Shown: in pieces, positions 44,952 through 53,347 of the stretch
How positions within the stretch are numbered: the first letter of the stretch is position 1
Layout of the letters: every line of letters begins with the position of its first letter
Origin: Polyangiaceae bacterium UTPRO1
Lineage (GTDB): Bacteria > Desulfobacterota > Binatia > UTPRO1
DNA: 64,000 bases
Assembly (NCBI GenBank): GCA_002050235.1
Contig: MWST01000010.1
Coordinates: 45,885 to 109,884 of the forward strand
Direction: 5' to 3'
The notes under the pieces: generated by a model
The model's database searches: none
What the model was told of the DNA's origin: nothing
What the model saw: only the letters and a program-made list of their open reading frames with translations
Program-made: the position numbers and the translations under genes

Positions 44952-45440
44952 TCAAAGCTCGGCGCGGCGGTACGCGGCCTGGCCCGGCGCCTCGCTGACG
45001 CCGACCTCGATTTCCGTGAGTCCGCGCATCGCGTGTCGGTCGAGTCCGTCGCGCAGGCGCGACAGTACGTACTCGGCGAGCTCCTCGGCCGATACGTGCA
45101 CGATCGGCAGCAGCACGCAGTCGGCGGCCGGGAAGAGGAAGCGCGCCCCGTCCTCGTAGGTCAAGACGACGCTCGGCCCCTCGCGCGCCACCGTCAGGCA
45201 GTCGCTGCGGGCCGGCACCAGGACGCGCTCGTCGAGCTCCTCGCAGACGGTGCGGGTCACGCGCTTCACGATGCCGAAGTCGAGCACGTAGCCGTCGGCG
45301 CCGACGCTGCCGGAGATCGCCACCGAGACCTGGTAGTTGTGGCCGTGCAGCCGCTCGCGAAAGCCCTTGTAGGCAATGAAGTGCGCGGCCGAGAACTTGA
45401 GCGAATCCTTCTGGACGACGATCCGATAATCGGCGCTCAT
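44952..45440 (-). CDS. 6-pyruvoyl-tetrahydropterin synthase/QueD-like protein
   Basis: A 162-aa protein starting at ATG 45440, which is preceded by AAGGAG at ideal spacing; an upstream ATG at 45485 is excluded by this. 'FSAAHF' (His20) and 'RLHGHNYQVSV' (His32, His34) are the zinc ligands. 'YVLDFGIVKRVTRTVCEELD' and 'ERVLVP' are the family's Asp and Glu lines. The C-terminus 'AMRGLTEIEVGVSEAPGQAA' has the late Glu. It could be QueD (6-carboxy-tetrahydropterin synthase, queuosine path) or a biopterin-type enzyme. The catalytic Cys that separates them is not where I expect it, so I leave the symbol blank. Confidence 0.85.
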   Translation of the reverse strand: MSADYRIVVQKDSLKFSAAHFIAYKGFRERLHGHNYQVSVAISGSVGADGYVLDFGIVKRVTRTVCEELDERVLVPARSDCLTVAREGPSVVLTYEDGARFLFPAADCVLLPIVHVSAEELAEYVLSRLRDGLDRHAMRGLTEIEVGVSEAPGQAAYRRAEL

Positions 45441-45515
45441 GCAGTCTCCTTGCGGACGCGCATCGCGAAAGGCTAGCAGAGGCAAACCGCGCCACCAACG
45501 TCAGGAGAGCAAGCC

Positions 45516-46184
45516 GTGGATCTCGCGCACACGCTGTACGAGCCGGAAGGAGCCGGTCCGCACCCGACCATCGTCGCTCTACACGGTTGGGGGGCGAGCG
45601 CCCTCGACCTGGTGGGTCTGGCGCCGCACCTCGGCGGCGGCCGCTTCCAGGTGATCTGTCCGCAGGGGCCGCTCGTCGTCCCGCTCGGGGGGACCGGCGC
45701 GGTGGGATTCGGCTGGTTTCCGCTGAGCGCCGTGCAGCCGGCGATCGAAGGGCCGCTAGAGGAAGCCGCGGCGCGCCTCGAAGGCTTCCTCGCAGCGGCT
45801 TTGGCGCGCTACGCCGTCGATCGCCGCAAGCTCGCGATCCTCGGCTTCAGCCAGGGCGGCGTGCTCGCCTATCGCCTGGCGCTGGCGGCGCCGCGGCGCT
45901 TCGCCGGGCTCGCGGCGCTGAGCTCGTGGCTGCCGCCGCAGTTGGTAGCCGCGCTGCCCGACGTCGCCGGCCGCGACGAGCTTCCGACCCTCGTCCAGCA
46001 CGGCGTCGCCGACGAGATCATCGCCGTCGCCCGCGCCCAGCAGTCGCTAGAGACGCTGCGGGCGCTGCACGTACCGGCGGTGTACCGCGAGTACGACATG
46101 GGCCACGAGATCTGCGCCGCGAGCCTCGCCGACCTCTCGCAGTGGCTCGAGGACAAGGTGCGCTCGCCGATCCTCGTGGTGTGA
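45516..46184 (+). CDS. Alpha/beta-hydrolase, phospholipase/carboxylesterase family
   Basis: A 222-aa protein with GTG start at 45516 behind 'CAGGAGAGC'. 'TIVALHGWGASALDLVGLAP' gives the oxyanion HG motif, 'LAILGFSQGGVLAYRLALAA' the GxSxGG nucleophile elbow, 'VQHGVADEIIAVARAQQS' the Asp and 'EYDMGHEICAASLADLSQWL' the catalytic His. Length and motifs are those of small cytosolic carboxylesterases (EstB/YpfH-like). Divergent from the QueD-like gene. Natural substrate unknown. Confidence 0.9.
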   Translation: MDLAHTLYEPEGAGPHPTIVALHGWGASALDLVGLAPHLGGGRFQVICPQGPLVVPLGGTGAVGFGWFPLSAVQPAIEGPLEEAAARLEGFLAAALARYAVDRRKLAILGFSQGGVLAYRLALAAPRRFAGLAALSSWLPPQLVAALPDVAGRDELPTLVQHGVADEIIAVARAQQSLETLRALHVPAVYREYDMGHEICAASLADLSQWLEDKVRSPILVV

Positions 46185-46239
46185 AGCACCGCGGCCGCCG
46201 CCGGACTCGTCGCCGCGTTGGCCCCGCCCTGCCCGTCCG

Positions 46240-46500
46240 CTAACGACGCGCGAGGGCGAAGATCGGGTACGGATCGGTGCTGCGCACCGTGACCGGGCGG
46301 CCGGGATGACGGAGGATGACGCGCGCCTCGGCGAGCGTGATCGGCCGTCCGAAGAGGCAGTGGCGCGCCCGGCCCTCGCCCTGATCGTTCGCCCACGCCA
46401 TTAGCTCCTCGGGCGACGGGCGGTGGCCGAGCGCCACCGCGCACTGGCGGACGACGAAGCCGAGCATGATCTTCGGCGGCGCGGTCTTGGCGATCGCCAT
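46240..46500 (-). CDS. Small protein of unknown function
   Basis: An 86-aa protein (MAIAKTAPPKIMLGFVVRQC). It has 'LGHRPSPEELMAWANDQGEG' and a C-terminal part 'FGRPITLAEARVILRHPGRP', with no signal or membrane helix. It starts 8 bp after the ArnT-like stop on the same strand, so it is probably cotranscribed. Family not recognised. Confidence 0.6.
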   Translation of the reverse strand: MAIAKTAPPKIMLGFVVRQCAVALGHRPSPEELMAWANDQGEGRARHCLFGRPITLAEARVILRHPGRPVTVRSTDPYPIFALARR

Positions 46501-46508
46501 GGCGGCGC

Positions 46509-47981
46509 CTACCTATCGCCGTCGCGCCCGAGAGCAAGCGCGCACGTCTCTGCGGTGTCGCGGACGAGCGCCACCGGAACCCCGTGACGGTGCGACACGA
46601 CGAGGGGATCGACCACCGCTGCGCCCGCGCGCGGAGCCGCCAGCCGATACGCCCCCGGCGTACACGCGGCGCGCGCCAGCGGCCGTCGCAGACGATAGGC
46701 GAGCACCAGCAGATCGCTCTCGTCGAGCCGGGGGTCGGCGACGAGCGGCGCCGCCTCGGCCACCTCGGCCGCGACCGCGTCGGCGAAGGGCACGAGCGAA
46801 CGGCGGGCGGCGCGGTGTACGCGCACGCTCTGTCCGCTGACGAGGACGCCGAAGTCGATCGCGACCACCGCGGCCGCGAGCACGCGCGCCGGCGCCGCCG
46901 TCGTGACCCGCCCGAGCGCCGCGCGAACCGGCCCCGGAGCCCGACCCGGATCGCGCCAGGCGTCCCGCGCGGAGGCGAGAGCGCGCCCGGCGAGGAGCGC
47001 GACCGCCGGATAGAGCGGCAGGAGATAGGCGCTGCGCTTGCCGTATGCGAGCGTGAAGAAGGAGAGGATCGTGATCCACCAGACGTGCAGGAAGCGCCCG
47101 ACTTCGTCCTCGCGGACGCCGCGCCGCCAGCGCACCACGGCGGCGATCAGCACCAGATTCCACGGCAGGAGGTCGGTCGCGAGATGCCCGATCATCGCCA
47201 GCCGCGAGCGGCCGCCGTGCTGGCCGAAGACGCCGCGGCCGACGAAGCGGTCGAGGTTCTCGTGCAGGATCTGGCGGCTCAGGAAGTCGCGGCCGCCCGC
47301 CCACGTCGCTGCCGCGTACCACCCGAGATCGACCGCGACCACGAGCGCGACGAGCCGCCACGACCAGAACGCCCGCAGGCGATCGAGCCGGCGTTCGAGC
47401 GCCAGGAAGCCGACGACGACGAGGCCGACGAGCACGGCCCCCGCCGGTCCCTTGGTGAGGACCGCGGCGGCGACGGCGGCGTAGCAGAGGGCGCGGGCGC
47501 GCCGATCGTCGCTGCGATGCCAGCGCAGGAAGGCCGCGAGCGCCACGGTGACGGCGGTCGCGAAGAGCATGTCGACCCGCGCCTCGCTCGCCGCCGCGAC
47601 GAAGCCGTGCATGCCGGCGAGCGCGCCGGCGGCGAGCCAGCCGCAGGCGCGGCCGCCGGCGCCGGCACCGACGAGGTACACCGCCACCAGCATCGTCCAC
47701 GCCGCGAGCGCCGACGGCAAGCGCACGACGGCATCGGAGAGCCCGACGAACGTGGCGGCAGCGCCGGCGATCCAGTGGAAGAGCGGCGGCTTCGACGGAA
47801 TCTCGCCGTTGCGGTACGGCAGCACCCAGCGGCCGCGCGCTACTATGTCCTGCACCACGAGCCCCTCGCGCGCCTCGCCGTGCGTACAGATCGGCGGCGC
47901 GACGAGCGGCCACGCGCAGGCCAGCGCTGCGACGAGCGTCAACGCCGCGAGGTCGGCGAGGCGGATCGGCGCGGCGATCAT
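46509..47981 (-). CDS. ArnT/GT39-type lipid-linked sugar transferase
   Basis: A 490-aa polytopic protein. The first loop 'PPICTHGEAREGLVVQDIVA' carries the conserved acidic GEAR motif, followed by 'WVLPYRNGEIPSKPPLFHWI', the classical ArnT/PMT 'K-P-P-L-x-x-W' line. About 11 hydrophobic helices are seen, and 'YGKRSAYLLPLYPAVALLAG' matches the ArnT 'x-K-x-x-Y-(L/I)-L-P-x-x-P' line. Predicted to move a sugar from undecaprenyl or polyprenyl phosphate to an envelope acceptor at the periplasmic face. Better conserved than the other GT39-like proteins here. Specificity for aminoarabinose is not supported by neighbours (no arn genes). Confidence 0.88.
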   Translation of the reverse strand: MIAAPIRLADLAALTLVAALACAWPLVAPPICTHGEAREGLVVQDIVARGRWVLPYRNGEIPSKPPLFHWIAGAAATFVGLSDAVVRLPSALAAWTMLVAVYLVGAGAGGRACGWLAAGALAGMHGFVAAASEARVDMLFATAVTVALAAFLRWHRSDDRRARALCYAAVAAAVLTKGPAGAVLVGLVVVGFLALERRLDRLRAFWSWRLVALVVAVDLGWYAAATWAGGRDFLSRQILHENLDRFVGRGVFGQHGGRSRLAMIGHLATDLLPWNLVLIAAVVRWRRGVREDEVGRFLHVWWITILSFFTLAYGKRSAYLLPLYPAVALLAGRALASARDAWRDPGRAPGPVRAALGRVTTAAPARVLAAAVVAIDFGVLVSGQSVRVHRAARRSLVPFADAVAAEVAEAAPLVADPRLDESDLLVLAYRLRRPLARAACTPGAYRLAAPRAGAAVVDPLVVSHRHGVPVALVRDTAETCALALGRDGDR

Positions 47982-48068
47982 CGCCGGCGCTCATAGCGCG
48001 CCGCCCCCACCCGGGAAAGCGCACCGCCCTCGACGCCCCGGAAGGCTTGAGGCATAGTCGCGCCTGCG

Positions 48069-48824
48069 ATGGTCCGCAGGCGGAAGGGACGCCGTCCCGA
48101 GAACGCACCCGAGGAATCCGAGTCCGACGCCCAGCCGCGCGTCGGTCCGGACGGGCGCCGCGACGACGGCCCCGTCCCGCAGTCCCGCACCTACACGCCG
48201 CCGCCCTCGCCGTTGACGCGCTGGCAGCTCCATCGTCCGCACGGCGGTCCGCCGCGCGGACGCCGCGGCGCGGAGGCCGCCCGCCCTCGCGTCTTCGCAC
48301 GCGATCTCCGCGGCGAGGAGCAGCGCCCGCGGCGAGCCGACGACGCCGGTCGATCGCGGCCGCGCCCGGCGGCGCCCCCGTACCGGCCACGAACCGGGAC
48401 CGCGGCGGCTCCGGCGCCCGCCACCGGCGCCATCGACCCCTTCGACCTCTTCTGCGCCTACCACCTCGGCATCACGCCCGAGGGCGGTTACCGCATCCAG
48501 AACATCCATGAAGTCGCGCGCCGCTTCGGTACCAACGCCGCTACGCTCCGGCAGATCCTCACCGACCTCGGTATGGCGGCTGACGACCTCGTGCACAGCG
48601 GCTTCGACCTCACGAGCGCGCAGGTCGACATCATGGTGGCACCCGAGGGCGTCAGCCGGCGTGAGCTGGCGCGGCCGCTCTACGAAGAGTTCCGCACCGC
48701 TCCGAAGAAGACCCGCGACTGGGCGCGCGAGATGGACGACGCGCAGCGCCAGATCGACCAGACGATCGGACGCGACGGACGCTGGTCGCCGGCGCCGCGC
48801 GATCCGGCGGGAAAGCAATCATGA
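48069..48824 (+). CDS. Hypothetical protein with disordered N-terminus and small helical C-terminal domain
   Basis: A 251-aa protein. Residues 1-~120 are Arg/Pro-rich and almost certainly disordered. From ~125, 'DPFDLFCAYHLGITPEGGYR' leads to 'NIHEVARRFGTNAATLRQIL', which looks like a helix-turn-helix, then 'DLVHSGFDLTSAQVDIMVAP' and 'SRRELARPLYEEFRTAPKK'. It could bind nucleic acid. It overlaps the SDR gene by 4 bp (ATGA). Similar N-terminally disordered proteins occur in deltaproteobacteria; function unknown. Confidence 0.65.
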   Translation: MVRRRKGRRPENAPEESESDAQPRVGPDGRRDDGPVPQSRTYTPPPSPLTRWQLHRPHGGPPRGRRGAEAARPRVFARDLRGEEQRPRRADDAGRSRPRPAAPPYRPRTGTAAAPAPATGAIDPFDLFCAYHLGITPEGGYRIQNIHEVARRFGTNAATLRQILTDLGMAADDLVHSGFDLTSAQVDIMVAPEGVSRRELARPLYEEFRTAPKKTRDWAREMDDAQRQIDQTIGRDGRWSPAPRDPAGKQS

Positions 48825-49609
48825 GCCCTGTCCACGACCCCTTCGCGGTCGCCGGCAAGTCGGTGATCGTCACCGGCGGCGGTACCGGCATCGGCGCCGC
48901 CATCGCCCGCGTGTTTAGCGAGCGCGGCGCCAAGGTGTTGATCGCGAGCCGCAACGGCGAGCACTTGGGCCCGGTCGCGAAGGCGCTCCGCGACGCCGGC
49001 GGCAGCGTCGACAGCATCACCTGCGACGTCCGCGATCCGGATCAGGTGGAAGCGATGGTCGACCGCGCCGAAGCGCAGTTCGGCGGCGTCGACGTCATGA
49101 TCAGCAACCACGGCGCCAGCTTCTACGCCCGCTCCGAGGACTTGAGCCCGAACGGCTTCGCCACCATCGTCGCCATCAATCTGAACGGTACCTTCCTCTG
49201 CGCCCGCGCCGTCGCCCGGCGCTGGATCGAGAAGAAGCAAGGCGGGCGCATCATCAACATGTCGTCGGAGGCCGGCATCTACGGCGCTCCCGGCATGGTG
49301 CACTACGCGGCCGCCAAGGCCGGCGTGCAGCAGCTCACCCGCACCCTGGCCATGGAGTGGGCCCAGTACGGGATCCTCGTGAACTGCATCGCTCCCGGCC
49401 CGATCGACACCCCGGAAGCGCAGACGCGGAGCTGGGGCACTCCGGAGATGAAGAAGCTGGTGGAGGCCTCGACGGCGCTGAAGCGCCTCGGTCGCGTCGA
49501 GGAAATCGCCTGGCCGTGCGTCTTCCTCGCCTCCGAGGCGTCGGGATTCGTGACCGGTCAGACCTTCTCGGTCGACGGCGGTCCGGCCTCGGCGCTCACG
49601 ATCCCGTAG
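48821..49609 (+). CDS. Short-chain dehydrogenase/reductase
   Basis: A 262-aa classical SDR. 'VIVTGGGTGIGAAIARVFSE' is the NAD(P) site, 'SNHGASF' and 'INLNGTFLCARAV' the family lines, and 'IINMSSEAGIYGAPGMVHYA' with 'AAKAGVQQL' supplies Ser-Tyr-Lys. 'NCIAPGPIDTPE' and 'FVTGQTFSVDGG' end it as in FabG/2,4-dienoyl-CoA reductase-like members. A 2,4-dienoyl-CoA reductase or FabG-like role is possible. It is translationally coupled to the preceding gene, and its 3' end overlaps the convergent DUF1232 gene by 14 bp. Confidence 0.9.
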   Translation: MSPVHDPFAVAGKSVIVTGGGTGIGAAIARVFSERGAKVLIASRNGEHLGPVAKALRDAGGSVDSITCDVRDPDQVEAMVDRAEAQFGGVDVMISNHGASFYARSEDLSPNGFATIVAINLNGTFLCARAVARRWIEKKQGGRIINMSSEAGIYGAPGMVHYAAAKAGVQQLTRTLAMEWAQYGILVNCIAPGPIDTPEAQTRSWGTPEMKKLVEASTALKRLGRVEEIAWPCVFLASEASGFVTGQTFSVDGGPASALTIP

Positions 49610-50168
49610 ACGCGCGCCGGCGGCGGCGGTCGCGAACGGCGGCGGGACGCTGCGCCCGGCGTGCGAACGGCGGCGTGATTCCCTTCCACACGCAATAGCG
49701 CTCGAGACCCCCGCGGCCGAGGTCGCAAGCGACCGCCATCACCAGCGCGTCGTCGATCATGCCGATCCGCGGCAGGAAGTCGGGTACGAAGTCGAGCTGG
49801 TCGGCGAGGTAGGCAACCCCCGCCGCGAGGAGGCTGATCGCGTAGTACGGGATCTGCGGGCAGCGGCCGGCGGCGTGGTCCTTGAGGCAGAGCAGCGCCA
49901 GGTCGAGCTGCGCACGCAGGCTTTGGCCCGGTACGCCGGCGAGCCTGGCCGCACGCTCGCGGATCGGCGACTCGACTACCAGCAGATCGCCGACGTCCGC
50001 CGGCGCCAGCTTGTTGGCGAGCTCGACGACGGCGCGCACCACCTCGCCGCGGGTGAGCAGCGCCGGCCGCGGGGGCCGGGCGCGCCGGGCTACGGCGCGG
50101 CGCCGCGGGCGCGGCGCGGCGCCTGCGGAGCGCGCTCGCGGCTTCGCCGGCTTTGCCGCTCGACCCAT
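49596..50168 (-). CDS. DUF1232 (YkvA-like) domain protein
   Basis: A 190-aa protein from ATG 50168. The first ~40 residues are Arg/Pro/Ala-rich and basic. The domain has 'PYYAISLLAAGVAYLADQLD' followed by 'FVPDFLPRIGMIDDALVMAV', the core DUF1232 motif: a Tyr/Pro helix, then 'D-x-(I/V)-P-D-x-(I/L)-P-x-x-G-x-x-D-D'. The YkvA family is of unknown function and often membrane-associated. The C-terminus is again basic and overlaps the SDR gene end. Confidence 0.85.
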   Translation of the reverse strand: MGRAAKPAKPRARSAGAAPRPRRRAVARRARPPRPALLTRGEVVRAVVELANKLAPADVGDLLVVESPIRERAARLAGVPGQSLRAQLDLALLCLKDHAAGRCPQIPYYAISLLAAGVAYLADQLDFVPDFLPRIGMIDDALVMAVACDLGRGGLERYCVWKGITPPFARRAQRPAAVRDRRRRRASTGS

Positions 50169-50200
50169 GGGCGCTCCATAGCCGCGTCGGCGGCCTGGTT

Positions 50201-50301
50201 GCAACGTCCGCGGGAGGGAGGACGCGGCTCTGGCCTACCGGATCGCGCATCGGGACGTCGTGCCAACGCTCGCGTCGCAACGTCCGCGAGAGGGAGGACG
50301 C
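50201..50301. repeat. Two 25-bp direct repeats 76 bp apart
   Basis: 50201-50225 and 50277-50301 differ at one base in 25 (GCAACGTCCGCGGGAGGGAG against GCAACGTCCGCGAGAGGGAG in the first 20). They lie in the 155-bp gap between two minus-strand genes, upstream of the DUF1232 gene. They could be a regulator-binding pair or a duplication scar. Confidence 0.6.
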
Positions 50302-50323
50302 CGCCGCGCCGGCGGCGACGCTG

Positions 50324-52156
50324 CTACTGCTCGAGGCAGTAGACCGCGATCGTCGCCGAACAGGCGGCGTTGGTCGCGTGCGACCACCAGGTCGTGTCGG
50401 CGTACACCGAGGCGCCGATCGTGGCCGCCGTCGATGTCTGTGCGCTCCAGTCGTCGCAGGTGGACGCCGCCGTGCCCGCCACCGCCGGCGCCGCCGCGCC
50501 GGTGTACACGAGATCGCCCGCCGACGGTACGTAGCTCCCGTCGGCCCGTTGCCAGATGCCGCTCTCGAGCGCGCCGCCGGCCGCGAGCGTCGCACCGGTC
50601 GCGATCGGCGTACCGTCCGGACGCACGTAGAGCGGGGCCAGCGCCATCCGCGACGCCGCGCTCGCCGTCGTCGTCGCGAGGAGCGCCTTGTAGGTGCCGC
50701 CGAGCCCGACAGCGGCGGCGTTGCCGGCGCAGAGCGCGTCGGCGCCGGCCAAGCCGACACCCGGTCCCGGAGTGAAGGCCTTGGTGCTGACGAAGGCGAT
50801 CTTGCCGCTCGTCGGCGCCGGGCCGAGGCTCGCAGTATGGTCGACCTGGAAGCAGTAGAGGCGCCGGGCCGTATCGCAGCCGGCATTGCTGCGCGCCGTC
50901 CACGCCGCCGGTCCTCCGGTCAGGCGTCCGGCCATACCGCTCGCCGCGGCGTCCGGCGACGTCCAGTCGTTGCAGGTGTACGCAGCGATGCTGCCGTCCT
51001 TGGCGGTGCCGGTCCACACCGTGAGCGGGCTCGCGGTCGGCGGCTCGCCCACCGACACGTCGACCCCGTTCTCGTCGATCCGCAGCGGCGCGAAGATCTC
51101 GTTGGCGAGGATGTCGGCGACGCTGTTCGCGAAGGGCTTGCCGTCGACACGTACGAAGCCCTGCGCCGAGCCTAGCCGGTCAGGCGCCGCCGTCCCGGTC
51201 GTCGAGAGCCAGGCTACGTACGTGCCCGGCAGCGATACGGCGGCGGCGCGCGCGGCGCAGATGGCGTCGGCGCCGGCGAGACCGCCGAAGCCGCCATTCT
51301 GCAGCGTCGAGGTGACGAAGACGCGGTTCAATTGCGGCGTCGCCGTCACCGTGGGCGTCGGTGTCGCGGTCGCCGTCGGCGTCGCCGCGGTGGCACTCGG
51401 GGTCAACGTCGCCGAGGCCGTGAGCGTCGCCGGCGGGCCGCCCGGCGTCGCCGTGCGCGTCGGCGTCGGGGTGCGGGTGCGCGGCGGCGTCGGCGTGCGC
51501 GTCGGCGTCGCGCTCGTCGCGCCGGGCGTCGGCGTCGGACAGACCGCGAGGCTCCGCTGCACCTGGCCGAGCATCTCGCCCGCCCGCGGCGCCGCGAAGC
51601 GCAGCAGCTCGTCGATCCGGCACTCGTAGGCGCTGCGGAGACAGTCCTTGTAGTCGTTGAGCGAGCCCAGAGCGGCCACGTAGGGGCGGCAGTCGGCGAG
51701 CAGACCGTCGATGCCGGCGGCGAGCTCGGAGCGCAGGGTCGCAAACGCGATCCGGTCCTCGGCGCACTTCTTGTCGATCGTGCGCTCGAGCTTCAGGGCT
51801 TCGCTGTCGAGCTTGGCGAACTGCTTGTCGCAGGTCACCTGCGCCTTCAGGAGGCAGCCGGCGTCCTCGTGCTTGAGCTCGACGCAGGTAAACACCGTAT
51901 CGACGCACTTCTTGAGCGCCTTGTAGCCGTTCGCCATGTAGGTACGCCCGGCCGCGGAGACGTTCCTGGCGCAGGCGACGACGGCCTTCGCCTGCGCCGG
52001 GTCGCCGAGCTGCGCCTGCGCCGGGCTCGACCCCCCCGGCCCCGCGAGCAGCAGGACGAGCGCGACGGCGGCGAGTACGCGGGTGTGGGGGGCGGCGGAC
52101 GTAACCGGAATCCTCGTTTGCGCGTCGACCCTAGGTGCGGGCCACTCGTGGGTCAA
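50324..52156 (-). CDS. Exported Cys-rich protein with TP-rich linker and two DUF1554 lectin-like domains
   Basis: A ~610-aa protein. A signal peptide ('VLAAVALVLLLAGP' to 'AQA') is followed by a helical Cys-rich domain of ~160 residues ('VVACARNVSAAGRTYMANGY', 'KKCVDTVFTCVELKHEDAGC'). Next comes a ~70-residue Thr/Pro linker (TPTPTRTATP type), then two C-type-lectin-like DUF1554 repeats. The repeats start 'NRVFVTSTLQNGGFGGLAGA' and 'GKIAFVSTKAFTPGPGVGLA', and each ends in Cys-Asp/Asn-Asp-Trp and a final 'YC' line. No sorting motif. TTG 52156 overlaps the upstream stop; ATG 52210 is the alternative start. Probably a surface adhesin or structural protein. Confidence 0.8.
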   Translation of the reverse strand: MTHEWPAPRVDAQTRIPVTSAAPHTRVLAAVALVLLLAGPGGSSPAQAQLGDPAQAKAVVACARNVSAAGRTYMANGYKALKKCVDTVFTCVELKHEDAGCLLKAQVTCDKQFAKLDSEALKLERTIDKKCAEDRIAFATLRSELAAGIDGLLADCRPYVAALGSLNDYKDCLRSAYECRIDELLRFAAPRAGEMLGQVQRSLAVCPTPTPGATSATPTRTPTPPRTRTPTPTRTATPGGPPATLTASATLTPSATAATPTATATPTPTVTATPQLNRVFVTSTLQNGGFGGLAGADAICAARAAAVSLPGTYVAWLSTTGTAAPDRLGSAQGFVRVDGKPFANSVADILANEIFAPLRIDENGVDVSVGEPPTASPLTVWTGTAKDGSIAAYTCNDWTSPDAAASGMAGRLTGGPAAWTARSNAGCDTARRLYCFQVDHTASLGPAPTSGKIAFVSTKAFTPGPGVGLAGADALCAGNAAAVGLGGTYKALLATTTASAASRMALAPLYVRPDGTPIATGATLAAGGALESGIWQRADGSYVPSAGDLVYTGAAAPAVAGTAASTCDDWSAQTSTAATIGASVYADTTWWSHATNAACSATIAVYCLEQ

Positions 52157-53202
52157 GCCGGTTTCTCGGGCTGCTGCTGGGTGGCGCAATGGAACGCCCC
52201 GAGCCCCCACACCAGATCGCGGCTGTCGATGCCGACGACGCGGCGCGAAGGAAAGCAGCGGCGCAGCAGCGCCAGCGCCGCAGCATCGTTGCGGTCGGCG
52301 AAGGTCGGCACGAGTACCACCGCGTTCCCTATATAGAAGTTGGCGTAGCTCGCCGGCAGGCGCTGGCCGTCGCGCACCACGGGCGCCGGCAGCGGCAGCT
52401 CGAGGATCGTGAACGGGCGGCCGTCCTGATCGCGGGCGGCGCGCAAGCGCTCGAGGTTGTCGGCGAGCGGGCGGTGGTTCTCGTCGGCAGGGTCGGGCTC
52501 GACGACGGTGACGATCGTGTCCGGCGCGACGAAGCGGCTGATGTCGTCGACGTGGCCGTCGGTGTCGTCGCCGGCAATGCCGTCACCGAGCCAGACGACA
52601 TGGCGCACGCCCAGGTACTCTCGCAGGTGATCGGCGATCGCCGCCCGGTCGAGGGTCGGATTGCGGTTGGGGTTCAGTAGGCACGACTCGGTCGTCAGCA
52701 GCGTCCCGCGGCCGTTCACGTCGAGCGCCCCGCCTTCCATGACGATACCGGGATGGAAGGCGCGGAGACCGAGCAGCGCAGCTATTCGCGACGGTACGGC
52801 GTCGTCGCGGTCGAACGGCGGATATTTCCCGCCCCAGGCGTTGTAGCCCCAATCGATCACGGCGACCTCGCCGGGACGGGTCACGAAGATCGGGCCGTGA
52901 TCGCGGCACCAGGGCTCGTCGGTGGGGATGCGGTGCAGGTGCACGCGCCCGGGCGTCACGTCCGGCGCGGCGGCGACGAGTGCTGCGACCCGCGCCTCAT
53001 CGGCGGCGTCGAGCACGTTCACGTGCACGTCCTCGCCGCTCGAGAGCTCGGCGATCATGCGCACCCAGAGCGCCGGCACCCGCTCGTAGAGCCCGGGGAA
53101 GCTTATCCCCTCGGGCCGCGGGAAGGAGAGCCAGGTGCCCGCGTGCGGCTCCCACTCGGCCGGCATGCGAAAACCGAGCGCGCGCGGCGTCGCCCCGCTC
53201 AT
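52153..53202 (-). CDS. aguA: Agmatine deiminase
   Basis: A 349-aa protein from ATG 53202 with GGAG seven bases before it. 'MPAEWEPHAGTWLSFPRPEG' is the PAD-Porph N-terminus. 'EPWCRDHGPIFV' and 'WGYNAWGGKYPPFDRDDAVP' are substrate-binding lines, 'IVMEGGALDVNGRGTLLTTE' follows, and 'GLGAFHCATQQQPE' carries catalytic Cys339. It hydrolyses agmatine to N-carbamoylputrescine and ammonia. The partner amidase gene is 0.9 kb upstream on the same strand, so arginine-derived putrescine synthesis is encoded here. No arginine decarboxylase is in the window. Confidence 0.92.
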   Translation of the reverse strand: MSGATPRALGFRMPAEWEPHAGTWLSFPRPEGISFPGLYERVPALWVRMIAELSSGEDVHVNVLDAADEARVAALVAAAPDVTPGRVHLHRIPTDEPWCRDHGPIFVTRPGEVAVIDWGYNAWGGKYPPFDRDDAVPSRIAALLGLRAFHPGIVMEGGALDVNGRGTLLTTESCLLNPNRNPTLDRAAIADHLREYLGVRHVVWLGDGIAGDDTDGHVDDISRFVAPDTIVTVVEPDPADENHRPLADNLERLRAARDQDGRPFTILELPLPAPVVRDGQRLPASYANFYIGNAVVLVPTFADRNDAAALALLRRCFPSRRVVGIDSRDLVWGLGAFHCATQQQPEKPA

Positions 53203-53236
53203 CGCCGCTCCGCCCTGCCCGCCCCCGGGCGCGCGG

Positions 53237-53261
53237 CGGCGCGCCGGCCGGGCGCGCGCCG
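53237..53261 (-). terminator. Candidate hairpin after the dienelactone hydrolase gene
   Basis: CGGCGCGC (53237-53244) and GCGCGCCG (53254-53261) are 8-bp arms around a 9-nt loop in the 145-bp gap after the dienelactone hydrolase stop. No U-tract; in such GC-rich sequence an 8-bp GC hairpin may be chance. Confidence 0.25.
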
Positions 53262-53347
53262 TCGTTGCGGCCGGCCCTGCCGCCCCGCACCGCGCACCGG
53301 GCGCGAGCGGCGCTCGCGTGGTCTCGGCTCGGACGCCGCCGACCGGC

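Noticed and set aside
46509..47981. Naming the ArnT-like gene arnT
   Set aside because: Family motifs fit, but no aminoarabinose pathway genes are near and several GT39-like paralogues occur in the window.
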